From CAYSLA01 sp964431685 (GTDB taxonomy: Bacteria > Armatimonadota > UBA5829): a DNA stretch of 42,193 nt. Below are positions 7,238 through 14,855 of the stretch, piece by piece. Position numbers and translations under genes: made by a program. Location of the stretch: assembly GCA_964431685.1 (NCBI GenBank), contig CAYSLA010000010.1:1-42193 (forward strand), written 5' to 3'. Below the pieces are notes generated by a model. It saw only the letters and a list, made by a program, of their open reading frames with translations. It searched no databases and had not been told where the DNA came from. How positions within the stretch are numbered: the stretch's first letter is position 1; each line of letters begins with the position of its first letter.

Positions 7238-8414
7238 TGTGCGTGGGCATTATGGCAAGTTTGGCGGGCGGTACGTCCCCGAAATTCTGATCCCCGCACT
7301 TGACGAACTCGCCGAAGCGTATACCAGGTACAAGGACGATCCCGAGTTCCGCGGTGAGCTTGAGTCCTACTTGAGGGACTACGTCGGGCGGCCGACGCCG
7401 TTGTATTGTGCGGAGAGGCTGGGGCTGGAACTTGGCGGGGCGAGGATATACCTCAAGCGGGAAGATCTATGCCATACGGGTGCGCACAAGCTCAATAACG
7501 TTATGGGTCAGATATTGCTTGCCCGCAGAATGAACAAGCCGCGGATCATTGCGGAGACAGGCGCCGGACAACACGGTGTGGCGACCGCAACAGCCTGCGC
7601 ACTGTTCGGCCTTGAGTGTCACGTATATATGGGTGTCGAGGACATGGAGAGGCAGGCGCTCAATGTGTTCAGAATGCGGCTGTTGGGTGCCGAGGTAGTT
7701 CCGGTGACGAGCGGCACGCAGACTCTCAAGGACGCTACAAGTGAGGCCATCCGGGACTGGGTGACCAACGTGCGAACCACTCACTACATCATAGGTTCAG
7801 TTGTGGGGCCGCACCCGTATCCGATGATGGTCAGAGACTTTCAGTCCGTAATAGGCCGCGAGACGCGCTCTCAGATGCTTGAGAAGGAGGGTAGACTGCC
7901 GGATGCCGTGCTCGCCTGCGTGGGCGGCGGAAGCAACGCGATGGGCATATTCTATCCTTTTGTGAGAGACCGCGATGTAAGGCTTATAGGAGTTGAGGCT
8001 GCGGGCGAGGGAGTGGACACGCAGAGGCATTGCGCGACCCTTGGTCTGGGTGAACCTGGAGTTCTCCACGGTTCGATGAGCTACCTGCTTCAGGACGACG
8101 ACGGGCAAGTGCAGCTTACCCATTCGATATCGGCGGGTCTGGACTATCCGGGGGTGGGGCCCGAGCATAGTTTCATGAAAGACACTGGCAGAGCGACTTA
8201 TGTCAGCATCACCGATTCGGAGGCACTGGAGGGTTTCAAGCTGCTGTCTCAGACCGAGGGCATTATCCCGGCGCTCGAGTCTGCTCACGCTGTCGCCTAT
8301 TCCAGAACACTGGCGCCCAGAATGTCACAAGAAGAAATACTGGTCATCTGCGTGTCCGGCAGGGGGGACAAAGACGTGCAGCAGGTGATGAAAGTCCTGG
8401 AGGAGATGCTTTGA
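7209..8414 (+). CDS. trpB: Tryptophan synthase beta subunit
   Basis: PLP enzyme condensing indole with serine; forms the alpha2-beta2 complex with TrpA. The PLP lysine is Lys94 in HTGAHKLNN. The cofactor phosphate loop GGGSNAMG and the N-terminal segment GRYVPEIL are present, with the canonical AETGAGQHGVATA. It has 401 residues, the conventional TrpB1 type. The start ATG 7209 lies within the end of trpF; no in-frame alternative fits the N-terminus better. Confidence 0.97.
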   Translation: MSEQQTTLPDVRGHYGKFGGRYVPEILIPALDELAEAYTRYKDDPEFRGELESYLRDYVGRPTPLYCAERLGLELGGARIYLKREDLCHTGAHKLNNVMGQILLARRMNKPRIIAETGAGQHGVATATACALFGLECHVYMGVEDMERQALNVFRMRLLGAEVVPVTSGTQTLKDATSEAIRDWVTNVRTTHYIIGSVVGPHPYPMMVRDFQSVIGRETRSQMLEKEGRLPDAVLACVGGGSNAMGIFYPFVRDRDVRLIGVEAAGEGVDTQRHCATLGLGEPGVLHGSMSYLLQDDDGQVQLTHSISAGLDYPGVGPEHSFMKDTGRATYVSITDSEALEGFKLLSQTEGIIPALESAHAVAYSRTLAPRMSQEEILVICVSGRGDKDVQQVMKVLEEML

Positions 8415-9205
8415 ACCGAATAGATGCGAAATTCGCCCAACTTAAAGAGGCTGGCGATAAGGCTTTGGTGTGCTTTCTTACCGCGGGCGACCCGAGTCTC
8501 AATGACACTGTAAATCTGGTTCTGGAGTTGGCTCAGAACGGGGCGGACATAGTGGAACTCGGTGTTCCGTTCTCGGACCCGCTTGCGGACGGGCCGAGTA
8601 TACAGGCTGCCAGTTTCAGGGCTCTTGAGCGTGGGGCAACTGTCCAGAAAGTGCTTCAGACGGTCGCGTTGCTTCGTGAGAAGACCGATATCCCGATTGT
8701 CCTTATGACCTACTTCAACCCTGTCAATCACTACGGGGCGGAGAGATTCGCCCGAGAGGCGGCGAATTGCGGTGCAGATGGCGTGATTCTCACCGACCTG
8801 CCCTTTGAAGAGGACGACGAGTGGAAGAAAGCCGCGGACAGCAGCGGCTTGGCCACGATTTCTCTGTTGGCGCCCACCAGCACGCAGGAAAGAATGGCGA
8901 TGGGGGCGAAACATGCAAGTGGATTCATATATTGCGTATCGCGCACCGGCGTTACGGGAGCGCGCACCGATGGACCTGATGAGCTTGCAGACCTCATTGG
9001 CCGAATAAGGACGCACACGAGCCTGCCGGTTGTGGTTGGGTTTGGGATATCCAGTCCGGAGCACGTGCGTCAGGTGACGAAATATGCGGACGGCGCGGTT
9101 ATCGGAAGCGCGATCGTGAACATTATCGCCGAGTCCGGCAGTCCCGATCAGGCGGTCAGGAACGCCGGGGAGTTTGTCCGCACCCTCAAGTCAGCGTGCG
9201 CATAA
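8411..9205 (+). CDS. trpA: Tryptophan synthase alpha subunit
   Basis: Cleaves indole-3-glycerol phosphate and passes indole through the tunnel to TrpB. It is a TIM barrel with catalytic Glu49 (DIVELGVPFSDP) and Asp60 (LADGP), plus FIYCVSRTGVTG and a phosphate-binding GFGIS. The start is TTG 8411, overlapping the trpB stop. It has 264 residues and completes the pathway, so the operon encodes all enzymes from chorismate to tryptophan. Confidence 0.97.
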   Translation: MNRIDAKFAQLKEAGDKALVCFLTAGDPSLNDTVNLVLELAQNGADIVELGVPFSDPLADGPSIQAASFRALERGATVQKVLQTVALLREKTDIPIVLMTYFNPVNHYGAERFAREAANCGADGVILTDLPFEEDDEWKKAADSSGLATISLLAPTSTQERMAMGAKHASGFIYCVSRTGVTGARTDGPDELADLIGRIRTHTSLPVVVGFGISSPEHVRQVTKYADGAVIGSAIVNIIAESGSPDQAVRNAGEFVRTLKSACA

Positions 9206-9220
9206 GACTGTGAGCATCAG

Positions 9221-9934
9221 ATGTATTCTAAAGAACAATTCGCGAAGATGATGGACTCGACCCTGCTCAAGCCCACGGCCGCCAGGGATGACATCATACG
9301 ATGTTGTGAGGAGGCAGTGAGCAGGCATCTGGCCACAGTTGTGGTGTTTCCGTTCTGGCTGCCTGTGGCATGCGAAGTATTAGAGGACTCAGACGTCAAA
9401 CCTGCCACTGTTGTCTCTTTTCCGTTTGGGGCTACCAGCCGTTCAGTGAAAGTTTACGAGGCGAAGGCCGCGATTGCCGCCGGAGCTAAAGAGCTGGATG
9501 TGGTGATCAACGTGCCTGCCTTGAAGTCCGGCGAGATAGAGATGGTGGAGAGGGAAGTGGCTGGAGTTGTCGAGGTGACACACGGCGCCGCGGACTCCGG
9601 GCGCATCACCCTGAAGTTCATCATCGAGTGTTACTACCTCAGCGATGATGAGAAGCGCATCGCGTGCGAGATCATCCGTGATGCAGGCGGAGACTTCATA
9701 AAGACATCTACGGGTACTGCGCCCGGTGGGGCTACATCCGAAGACATACGCATTATTCGAGGGGTAGTCGGCGCCGATGTGGGCGTGAAGGCGGCAGGCG
9801 GCATTCGCACCACGGCTCAGGCTATGTCAATGCTGGATGCCGGGGCGAGCAGGATCGGCACAAGCGCAGCGGCGGACATAGTTGACGGCTACAATCCGGA
9901 TGACTACGTTGAGAGCGCCGGACGGCGCAAATGA
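9221..9934 (+). CDS. deoC: Deoxyribose-phosphate aldolase
   Basis: Reversible aldol cleavage of 2-deoxyribose-5-phosphate to glyceraldehyde-3-phosphate and acetaldehyde, in deoxynucleoside salvage. It is a class I aldolase barrel. The Schiff-base lysine is Lys161 in FIKTSTGTAPGGAT, with Asp93 (ELDVVINV) and Lys190 (GVKAAGGIRT) as partners. It lies 15 bases after trpA, so it is probably cotranscribed, although it has no link to tryptophan synthesis. The Shine-Dalgarno is weak. It overlaps recO by four bases. Confidence 0.95.
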   Translation: MYSKEQFAKMMDSTLLKPTAARDDIIRCCEEAVSRHLATVVVFPFWLPVACEVLEDSDVKPATVVSFPFGATSRSVKVYEAKAAIAAGAKELDVVINVPALKSGEIEMVEREVAGVVEVTHGAADSGRITLKFIIECYYLSDDEKRIACEIIRDAGGDFIKTSTGTAPGGATSEDIRIIRGVVGADVGVKAAGGIRTTAQAMSMLDAGASRIGTSAAADIVDGYNPDDYVESAGRRK

Positions 9935-10683
9935 GGACGTATGTCGCCGGCGGCATCGTTCTTTCCCGTATGGATCTTGGAGAGAAAGACCGGATACTCA
10001 GGATACTTACGAAGGAATATGGCAAGCTTTCCGCTGTCGCAAAAGGCTGTCGCAAGCCGGGAAGCAGACTTGCGGGAGCGAGCGAACCGTTCACATACTC
10101 GCTGATTCAGCTCAATCAGGGGCGTGATCTGGACGTTCTGAGTCAGGCTGACATTCGCGAGTCGTTCCCGAATGTGCGTTGTGACATCGACGGATTAGCC
10201 CACGCCATATACATGCTGGAGCTTGTGGATTGCTTTGTTGACGAGCGTCAACCCAATCCGGACATCTTCGACACGCTGCTCAGCTCGCTCTACGTTCTGG
10301 AAGGCCGCACTGATCCCGAGATTACCGTAAGACATTTTGAGCTTACCCTATTGGATATATTGGGCTACACTCCGCGGTTTGTCGAGTGTGCGCGCTGCGA
10401 GAGTCGCTCGTTTGGGGAGAATGTTGCTTACAGTCCGTCTCTCGGCGGGCTGGTTTGTCCGGAGTGTGGAGTGCCCCCAAACGATGCGATATGGATTCCA
10501 CACGCTTTGAGCTCCTACATCGAGGCGCTGCGGCGAACACAGCCAAACATGCTCAGAGACCTCGGTTTCCCCAAGGGCGCCCGCCGGGATCTGGCTGTTG
10601 TGCTCAAATGGCACATGCGCTATCGTCTCGAGCGCAGACTCAAGAGCAGCGAGTTCCTTGAGCAGTTGACCTCCCAACACTGA
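9931..10683 (+). CDS. recO: DNA repair protein RecO
   Basis: RecFOR-pathway mediator that loads RecA on SSB-coated gaps. It has an N-terminal OB fold (GGIVLSRMDLGEKDRILRIL, residues 7-26), then a helical domain with a four-cysteine zinc site (Cys153, Cys156, Cys176, Cys179: CARCES and CPECG). It has 250 residues, typical. Start ATG 9931 overlaps deoC (ATGA). It is the last gene of the trp-deoC-recO transcription unit. No terminator with a U-run was seen after it. Confidence 0.93.
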   Translation: MRTYVAGGIVLSRMDLGEKDRILRILTKEYGKLSAVAKGCRKPGSRLAGASEPFTYSLIQLNQGRDLDVLSQADIRESFPNVRCDIDGLAHAIYMLELVDCFVDERQPNPDIFDTLLSSLYVLEGRTDPEITVRHFELTLLDILGYTPRFVECARCESRSFGENVAYSPSLGGLVCPECGVPPNDAIWIPHALSSYIEALRRTQPNMLRDLGFPKGARRDLAVVLKWHMRYRLERRLKSSEFLEQLTSQH

Positions 10684-10791
10684 GCTCTCGCTCCCCCCGG
10701 CCTGTGCGACTCTGCGCCTTTGCCCACTACCTCGCGGCTACCCATCTAATGGGGTGGCCTCCCAAATCCACATTCCAGCAGCATACTGGCC
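10684..10791 (+). other. Spacer after recO
   Basis: Short non-coding stretch between recO and the next promoter. An open frame runs through it from 10704, but it has no Shine-Dalgarno and its sequence does not look like protein. I start the next gene at 10827. Confidence 0.5.
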
Positions 10792-10820
10792 TTGACAAAC
10801 ATATGTTCGATGAATATAAT
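10792..10820 (+). promoter_or_regulatory. Perfect sigma70 promoter with a LexA-like operator in its spacer
   Basis: TTGACA (10792-10797), 17 bases, then TATAAT (10815-10820). The sequence CAAACATATGTTCG (10796-10809) overlaps the end of the -35 and fills the spacer. It matches the Gram-positive/DinR type LexA box (CGAACRNRYGTTCG) at all but one position and holds the perfect palindrome AACATATGTT. A repressor bound there would block RNA polymerase. The genes below it, including a DnaE2-type polymerase, are of the kind LexA controls. Binding is inferred. Confidence 0.75.
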
Positions 10821-10826
10821 CGTAAT

Positions 10827-11057
10827 ATGGAGTTGAATGTGCTGGTCAATTCAAATCACAACCCCGTCGCGTTCGACTGGAAGGGAGTCCGGCGGCGAGT
10901 GAGTGAGGTTGAGGAGTGCTGGCGGCTTACCGGCAAATGGTGGGACGGTGAGAGCGAGCGCACATTTTTCCGCGTCCGCACCGACAAGAGTGGCGTGTAT
11001 GAACTATGTTTCAACCACACAAGTGCTGTGTGGAGCATGAATCGGGTGCTGGACTAG
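10827..11057 (+). CDS. Small DUF6504-like protein of the SOS/dnaE2 unit
   Basis: A 76-residue protein beginning MELNVLVNSNHNPVAFDWKG. It has a Trp-rich core with KWWDGESERTFFRVRT and a C-terminal VYELCFNH segment. The pattern resembles the DUF6504 family, which I recall near error-prone polymerase genes in actinobacteria; the function is unknown. The -10 element ends six bases before ATG 10827, so the predicted first transcribed base is the start codon itself, and the mRNA would be leaderless. An upstream in-frame ATG (10803) lies inside the promoter and is unlikely. dnaE follows after a repeat-filled spacer. Confidence 0.65.
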   Translation: MELNVLVNSNHNPVAFDWKGVRRRVSEVEECWRLTGKWWDGESERTFFRVRTDKSGVYELCFNHTSAVWSMNRVLD

Positions 11058-11071
11058 CAGGGCAGAAGGAG

Positions 11072-11229
11072 AATGGATAATTGACAATTGATAATGGATA
11101 ATGTGGGACTATACTTCGGGACAGGCGTCCCGAAGCACGTTTGTAGCCCAGGCAGCTTCGGGACGAAAACAGTCCCGAAGCATAGTCTCCTTCCCTTCAT
11201 TGTCCACTGTCCATTGTCCATTATCAACT
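11072..11229. repeat. Composite repeat: inverted heptads around two hairpins
   Basis: Four layers are visible. Heptad-like units (TTGACAA, TTGATAA, TGGATAA) run from 11072 to 11102. Four heptads CATTGTC/CACTGTC/CATTGTC/CATTATC run from 11198 to 11225 in the opposite sense. Between them are two hairpins of one family, CTTCGGGAC...GTCCCGAAG (11114-11135) and GCTTCGGGAC...GTCCCGAAGC (11155-11181). A third copy of that hairpin lies inside dnaE (13051-13078). The heptads recall the STRR repeats of cyanobacteria. They stop just before the dnaE start and may have replaced its ribosome binding site. Confidence 0.7.
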
Positions 11230-11234
11230 GAATC

Positions 11235-14200
11235 ATGTCCTTTACTCATCTACATGTACATTCCAATTTCAGCTTCCTCGATGGTGGAAGCAGCGTAAAA
11301 TCGCTTCTCGACAGGGCGAAAGAGACAGGCTGCGACTCGCTCGCCCTTACCGACCACAACGGCTTGTACGGGGCGGTGCGTTTCTGCGACTACGCACAGA
11401 AGATTGGCATCAAGCCGATTGTGGGTGTGGAGATGGACGTTGAGCAGGAGGCTCCATCTCTCCCACACAATCACCTGATATTGCTCGCGAAGAACCTGGA
11501 GGGCTATTCGAACCTCTGCAGGATCATTACTCGCGCTCATCTCTCGCACGAAAAGGGCGACGCGGCTGCGTGTCTGGAGGTTATTGCGCAGTATCACAAG
11601 GATATATTCTGTCTTTCCGGCTGTGAGAAGGGGTTCATACGTTCACGTATTGCTGAGGGTGATATCGAAGGTGCACGCGGCTACGCTATGAGACTCGTGG
11701 ACATCTTCGGTCGCGACAACTTTCTCATTGAGCTTCAGAACCACATGCTTCCCGGTGACGGGCTGGTGAATGCCCGATTGAGCGATCTGGCTGACGATCT
11801 TGGGCTGCGCTGTGTCGCGACAAACAATGTCCATCATGCAATAAAGGACGATTTCAGAGTTCAGGATGTGCTGGTATGTGTCAGAACGCTTACTACACTC
11901 GATGAGGGTAGCCCTGAGCGGAAGCGCAATGCTGAATACTATATGAAGACGCCGAAGGCAATGGCGAATCTGTTTCGGCGTTACTCGAAGGCGGTTGCTG
12001 CGACGGACTGGGTTGCCCGGCAATGTAATCTCGACCTTCGGTTGGGCACATTTCGGTTTCCGGAGTTCACTGTGCCGGACAGTCCCCCGATGGGGCGCGA
12101 TTTCAAATCGCGCCCCATCGGGGACAGTCATTGTGGTGCGGGCATCCTGCCTGCACAGGATGGCGAGACCGCCTACAGCTATCTCTGCAAGCTGTGTTTC
12201 GATGCTTTGGAGCGCTTGTACAAACCCATCACTCCTCAGGTGCTCGAACGGCTTCAGCATGAACTGGCGATCATATATGAGCTTGGTTTTCCGGAGTATT
12301 TCCTTGCGGTGTGGGATATCGTAAGGTTCGCGAAGTCGCGGGGGATCAGATGCTCGGGCAGGGGTTCGGCGGCAGATTCACTGGTGGTGTATTGCCTGGG
12401 AATTACCATAGTGGATCCGATAGAGCATAACCTGCTGTTCGAGCGGTTTATGAACCCGGAGCGAAAGGGTATGCCGGACATTGATATCGACTTCGACGCT
12501 GCCCGCCGTGAAGAGGTCATCAACTACATATACGAGCGCTTCGGCGAGGACAAGGTGGCGACGGTGTGTACCGTCAGCACGCTGCGGGCAAGGTCTTCCA
12601 TACGCGACATCGGCAAGGCGATGGATTTCGCGCCGGAAGACATAGACGCGCTGGCCTCGGCTCTGCCCCACGTCGGTTCCAAGCGCATACGAGAGGCAAT
12701 GGAGAAGCTGCCGGAACTTCGTGATAGCCGCCTTCCTGTTCAGAAGATGCAGACTCTGATTGATATGTGCGAGAAGGTGGATGATTATCCCAGGCACCTC
12801 AGCGTTCATCTCTGTGGTCTGATCGTCAGCAGAGAGCCACTCACTGACCTAGTGCCATTGGAATGGGCGACAAAGGGAGTGATTGTGGGCCAGTTCGACA
12901 AAGATGACATTGAGACTCTGGGTCTTGTGAAGATGGACATTCTGGGCCTGCGCAATCTTTCTGCGATAGAGGATGCCCTCAAGCTCATCCCGCAAATCCC
13001 CCTCTCCTCTGAGGGGAGGGCCGGGGAGGGGTCTTCCGCTACGACACTATGCTTCGGAACTGGTTTTCGTCCCGAAGCGCGTCAGGGGAACGGCACCCTC
13101 GACATCGACAACATACCATTCGACGATCCCTATGTATATGAACTCCTCAGGAGTACCGACACGATTGGCCTCTTCCAGGTTGAGTCTCCCGGTATGCGCG
13201 GACTTCTCGGCAGACTCCAGCCGGCGAACTTCGGCGATATTATTGCTCAGATATCCCTGTTTCGGCCCGGTCCGATGCAGGCGGATATGATCACCCCGTT
13301 TATAGCACGCAGGCACGGTGAGGAACCGGTTACATACCTGCATCCAAGCCTGAAACCTGTATTGGAGGAGACCTATGGTGTCATACTCTATCAGGAGCAG
13401 GTTATTTCGGTTTCGCACGCTCTGGCCGGGTTTACTTATGGACAGGCGGACTCTCTTCGCCGTGCGATGACAACTGACCGGAGTCAGGCGCAGATGGAGG
13501 GAATAAAGGACTCATTCATATCCGGTGCCATGGCGAATCGTGTGGACACAAAGATTGCGGAGGAAGTGTTCTCGCGCCTCAGGGCGTTTGCGGCCTATGG
13601 GTTCTGCAAAGCTCACGCGGCTTCGTTTGCCAGAATTGCCTACCAGACCGCATATCTGAAGGTCTACTATCCTGCGGAGTTTCTTTGTGGAATACTGCGG
13701 AACGAGCCCATGGGTTTCTATCCTCCGAACGTCATAATCGAGGATGCGCGACGCCACGGGATCGGAATACTGGGTGTAGACGTCAACCGCAGCGATGCGA
13801 AGTTTACGGTCGAGTATCCGTCCGACCTGTCGGACCTGTCAGACCGGTCTGACTCGTCTGAGGGGCCAAGTATCCGCATCGGACTATCGCAGGTCAAGAA
13901 CATCAGCGAAGCCGAGATGGAGTCTATCATCACGGCGCGGGAGGATGGTGAGTTCTCGTCTTTCTCGGACTTCCGGCGGCGAACCAGGCTCGATAGACCG
14001 ACCGTGGAGAACCTGATCAACTGCGGTGCTTTCGACTCGTTCGGTGTTTCCAGCAGGAAGCTGCTTTGGCTGCTGGACAACGCACCGAAGAAGCCTGCTC
14101 GTGAGCGCCCGCATGGGAGTGCCGGTGTCCTCACCGGCATGGTAGGCCCGACACTCTTGTCGGGCGTCGGTATCTACTGCAGCGATGAAGAGGCTGAGCT

Positions 14201-14711
14201 GGCCGCACTGCCGGATGTGCCCGACATAAGCCCGCATGAGCGCGTGAGGATGGAATATGACATCCTCGGAATGTCCGCACTGTGCCACCCGATGGTGTTC
14301 TACCGGGATAAGCTCGCAAGAGCCGGAGTTATGCGCACTAACGAGTTTGATGATCTGCCCAACAATACGATTGTTACGCTGGCGGGTGTTGTGGTAGTGT
14401 GCATGAGACCCCCGACCAGAAGCGGAAACATTGTCGTGTTTATCACTCTTGAGGACGAAGCCGGAGTGGCAGACTGCGTGGTGTTTCCAAAGGTCTATGA
14501 GCGGTATGGAACGGTCATCTATGGCAATCCGGCGCTGATAGTCGAAGGCAAGCTCCAGAAGATGGGCGACACCGGCAAATCCATCGTGGTGCAGAAAGTG
14601 AAACCTCTCACAGCAAACTTCCGATCAGACGACTCCGGAAATCCGGGTGCATTCAAGGAGCGCCGAAGAATTGCAGGGACGCGAAGCTTCGTTAGGAGTG
14701 TGGGGGTGTGA
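11235..14711 (+). CDS. dnaE2: DNA polymerase III alpha subunit, DnaE2/ImuC-like, with inserted repeats
   Basis: C-family DNA polymerase. The N-terminal PHP domain begins immediately (HLHVHSNFSFLDG). The polymerase core has the catalytic aspartates in MPDIDIDF (413-420), FRPGPMQADM, and YGVILYQEQV. A helix-hairpin-helix region (RPTVENLINCGAFDSFG) and an OB fold follow, and the protein ends soon after the OB fold. There is no tau-binding C-terminal domain, which with the LexA-like promoter and small partner gene suggests the error-prone DnaE2 type rather than the replicative enzyme. That choice is inference. At 1158 residues it is long; four in-frame insertions (283-309, 588-619, 863-877, about 960-979) account for the excess. 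No Shine-Dalgarno precedes ATG 11235. Confidence 0.88.
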   Translation: MSFTHLHVHSNFSFLDGGSSVKSLLDRAKETGCDSLALTDHNGLYGAVRFCDYAQKIGIKPIVGVEMDVEQEAPSLPHNHLILLAKNLEGYSNLCRIITRAHLSHEKGDAAACLEVIAQYHKDIFCLSGCEKGFIRSRIAEGDIEGARGYAMRLVDIFGRDNFLIELQNHMLPGDGLVNARLSDLADDLGLRCVATNNVHHAIKDDFRVQDVLVCVRTLTTLDEGSPERKRNAEYYMKTPKAMANLFRRYSKAVAATDWVARQCNLDLRLGTFRFPEFTVPDSPPMGRDFKSRPIGDSHCGAGILPAQDGETAYSYLCKLCFDALERLYKPITPQVLERLQHELAIIYELGFPEYFLAVWDIVRFAKSRGIRCSGRGSAADSLVVYCLGITIVDPIEHNLLFERFMNPERKGMPDIDIDFDAARREEVINYIYERFGEDKVATVCTVSTLRARSSIRDIGKAMDFAPEDIDALASALPHVGSKRIREAMEKLPELRDSRLPVQKMQTLIDMCEKVDDYPRHLSVHLCGLIVSREPLTDLVPLEWATKGVIVGQFDKDDIETLGLVKMDILGLRNLSAIEDALKLIPQIPLSSEGRAGEGSSATTLCFGTGFRPEARQGNGTLDIDNIPFDDPYVYELLRSTDTIGLFQVESPGMRGLLGRLQPANFGDIIAQISLFRPGPMQADMITPFIARRHGEEPVTYLHPSLKPVLEETYGVILYQEQVISVSHALAGFTYGQADSLRRAMTTDRSQAQMEGIKDSFISGAMANRVDTKIAEEVFSRLRAFAAYGFCKAHAASFARIAYQTAYLKVYYPAEFLCGILRNEPMGFYPPNVIIEDARRHGIGILGVDVNRSDAKFTVEYPSDLSDLSDRSDSSEGPSIRIGLSQVKNISEAEMESIITAREDGEFSSFSDFRRRTRLDRPTVENLINCGAFDSFGVSSRKLLWLLDNAPKKPARERPHGSAGVLTGMVGPTLLSGVGIYCSDEEAELAALPDVPDISPHERVRMEYDILGMSALCHPMVFYRDKLARAGVMRTNEFDDLPNNTIVTLAGVVVVCMRPPTRSGNIVVFITLEDEAGVADCVVFPKVYERYGTVIYGNPALIVEGKLQKMGDTGKSIVVQKVKPLTANFRSDDSGNPGAFKERRRIAGTRSFVRSVGV
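12081..12161 (+). repeat. Nested palindromic insertion in dnaE with direct repeats
   Basis: Twenty-seven extra codons sit between VPD and GETAYSYL, which join directly in ordinary DnaE sequences. The outer element includes a hairpin CATCCTG (12143-12149)/CAGGATG (12156-12162). Inside it lies a perfect palindrome with 19-bp arms, CCCCGATGGGGCGCGATTT at 12085-12103 and its complement at 12105-12123, with one central base. GGACAGTC flanks this palindrome on both sides (12077-12084 and 12122-12129), a 6-8 bp direct repeat like a target-site duplication. Palindrome plus duplication total 45 bp, so the frame is kept. Confidence 0.8.
12996..13091 (+). repeat. Two-part repeat insertion in dnaE
   Basis: Thirty-two codons (residues 588-619) interrupt the segment before the conserved DIDNIPFDDPYVYELL. 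The left half contains CCCCTC/GAGGGG, a common GC-rich intergenic repeat pattern. The right half is a hairpin (GCTTCGGAAC 13051-13060 / GTCCCGAAGC 13069-13078) nearly identical, in reverse complement, to the one at 11155-11181 upstream of the gene. The insertion encodes Gly/Ser-rich sequence without a predicted fold. Confidence 0.75.
13821..13865 (+). repeat. Five imperfect 9-bp repeats in dnaE
   Basis: Units TCCGACCTG, TCGGACCTG, TCAGACCGG, TCTGACTCG and TCTGAGGGG encode SDL-SDL-SDR-SDS-SEG (residues 863-877), just before the conserved SIRIGLSQVKNISE. The repeat also contains the palindrome CAGACCGGTCTG. It forms a hydrophilic linker and is probably expandable by slippage. Confidence 0.7.
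14112..14171 (+). repeat. Double-hairpin repeat insertion in dnaE
   Basis: Two back-to-back perfect hairpins: TGCCGGT (14120-14126)/ACCGGCA (14133-14139) and GCCCGACA (14146-14153)/TGTCGGGC (14158-14165). A near-perfect direct repeat, GCATGGGAG (14111-14119) and GCATGGTAG (14137-14145), brackets the first hairpin. The 20 or so codons encoded lie before the OB fold and look foreign to the DnaE family. Confidence 0.68.
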
Positions 14712-14855
14712 ATGTTACGATCAGCAGCAACAACTCGATCCCGCGGATCAGACTGCTTCCGATTAGTTGGTGTTATCTGCGGCTGGGGTTGCACATTCAT
14801 CGGTGTAACGATCGCAGTATGGGCCGACGTCATGAGACTGCCCAGGAGGAAATGA
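14712..14855 (+). CDS. Putative 47-aa single-span membrane protein
   Basis: A small ORF begins at the base after the dnaE stop (TGA-ATG). A basic N-terminus is followed by a hydrophobic stretch, LVGVICGWGCTFIGVTIAVW (residues 18-37), and the basic tail MRLPRRK, a pattern typical of one membrane segment with cytoplasmic positive ends. No family is recognised and there is no strong Shine-Dalgarno, so any translation would rely on coupling with dnaE. It could be chance. Confidence 0.35.
   Translation: MLRSAATTRSRGSDCFRLVGVICGWGCTFIGVTIAVWADVMRLPRRK

Noticed and set aside
10704..10826. N-terminal extension of the DUF6504-like gene
   Set aside because: It would run through the perfect-consensus promoter and lacks a ribosome binding site; the residues do not look like protein.
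11198..11229. Short regular repeats suggesting a CRISPR-like array
   Set aside because: Units are 7 bp, contiguous and without spacers; no cas genes are present. They are STRR-type heptads.
12081..13091. Inteins or group II introns as the cause of the dnaE interruptions
   Set aside because: The insertions are 15-32 codons, far below the size of inteins, lack splicing motifs, and consist of palindromic repeats.
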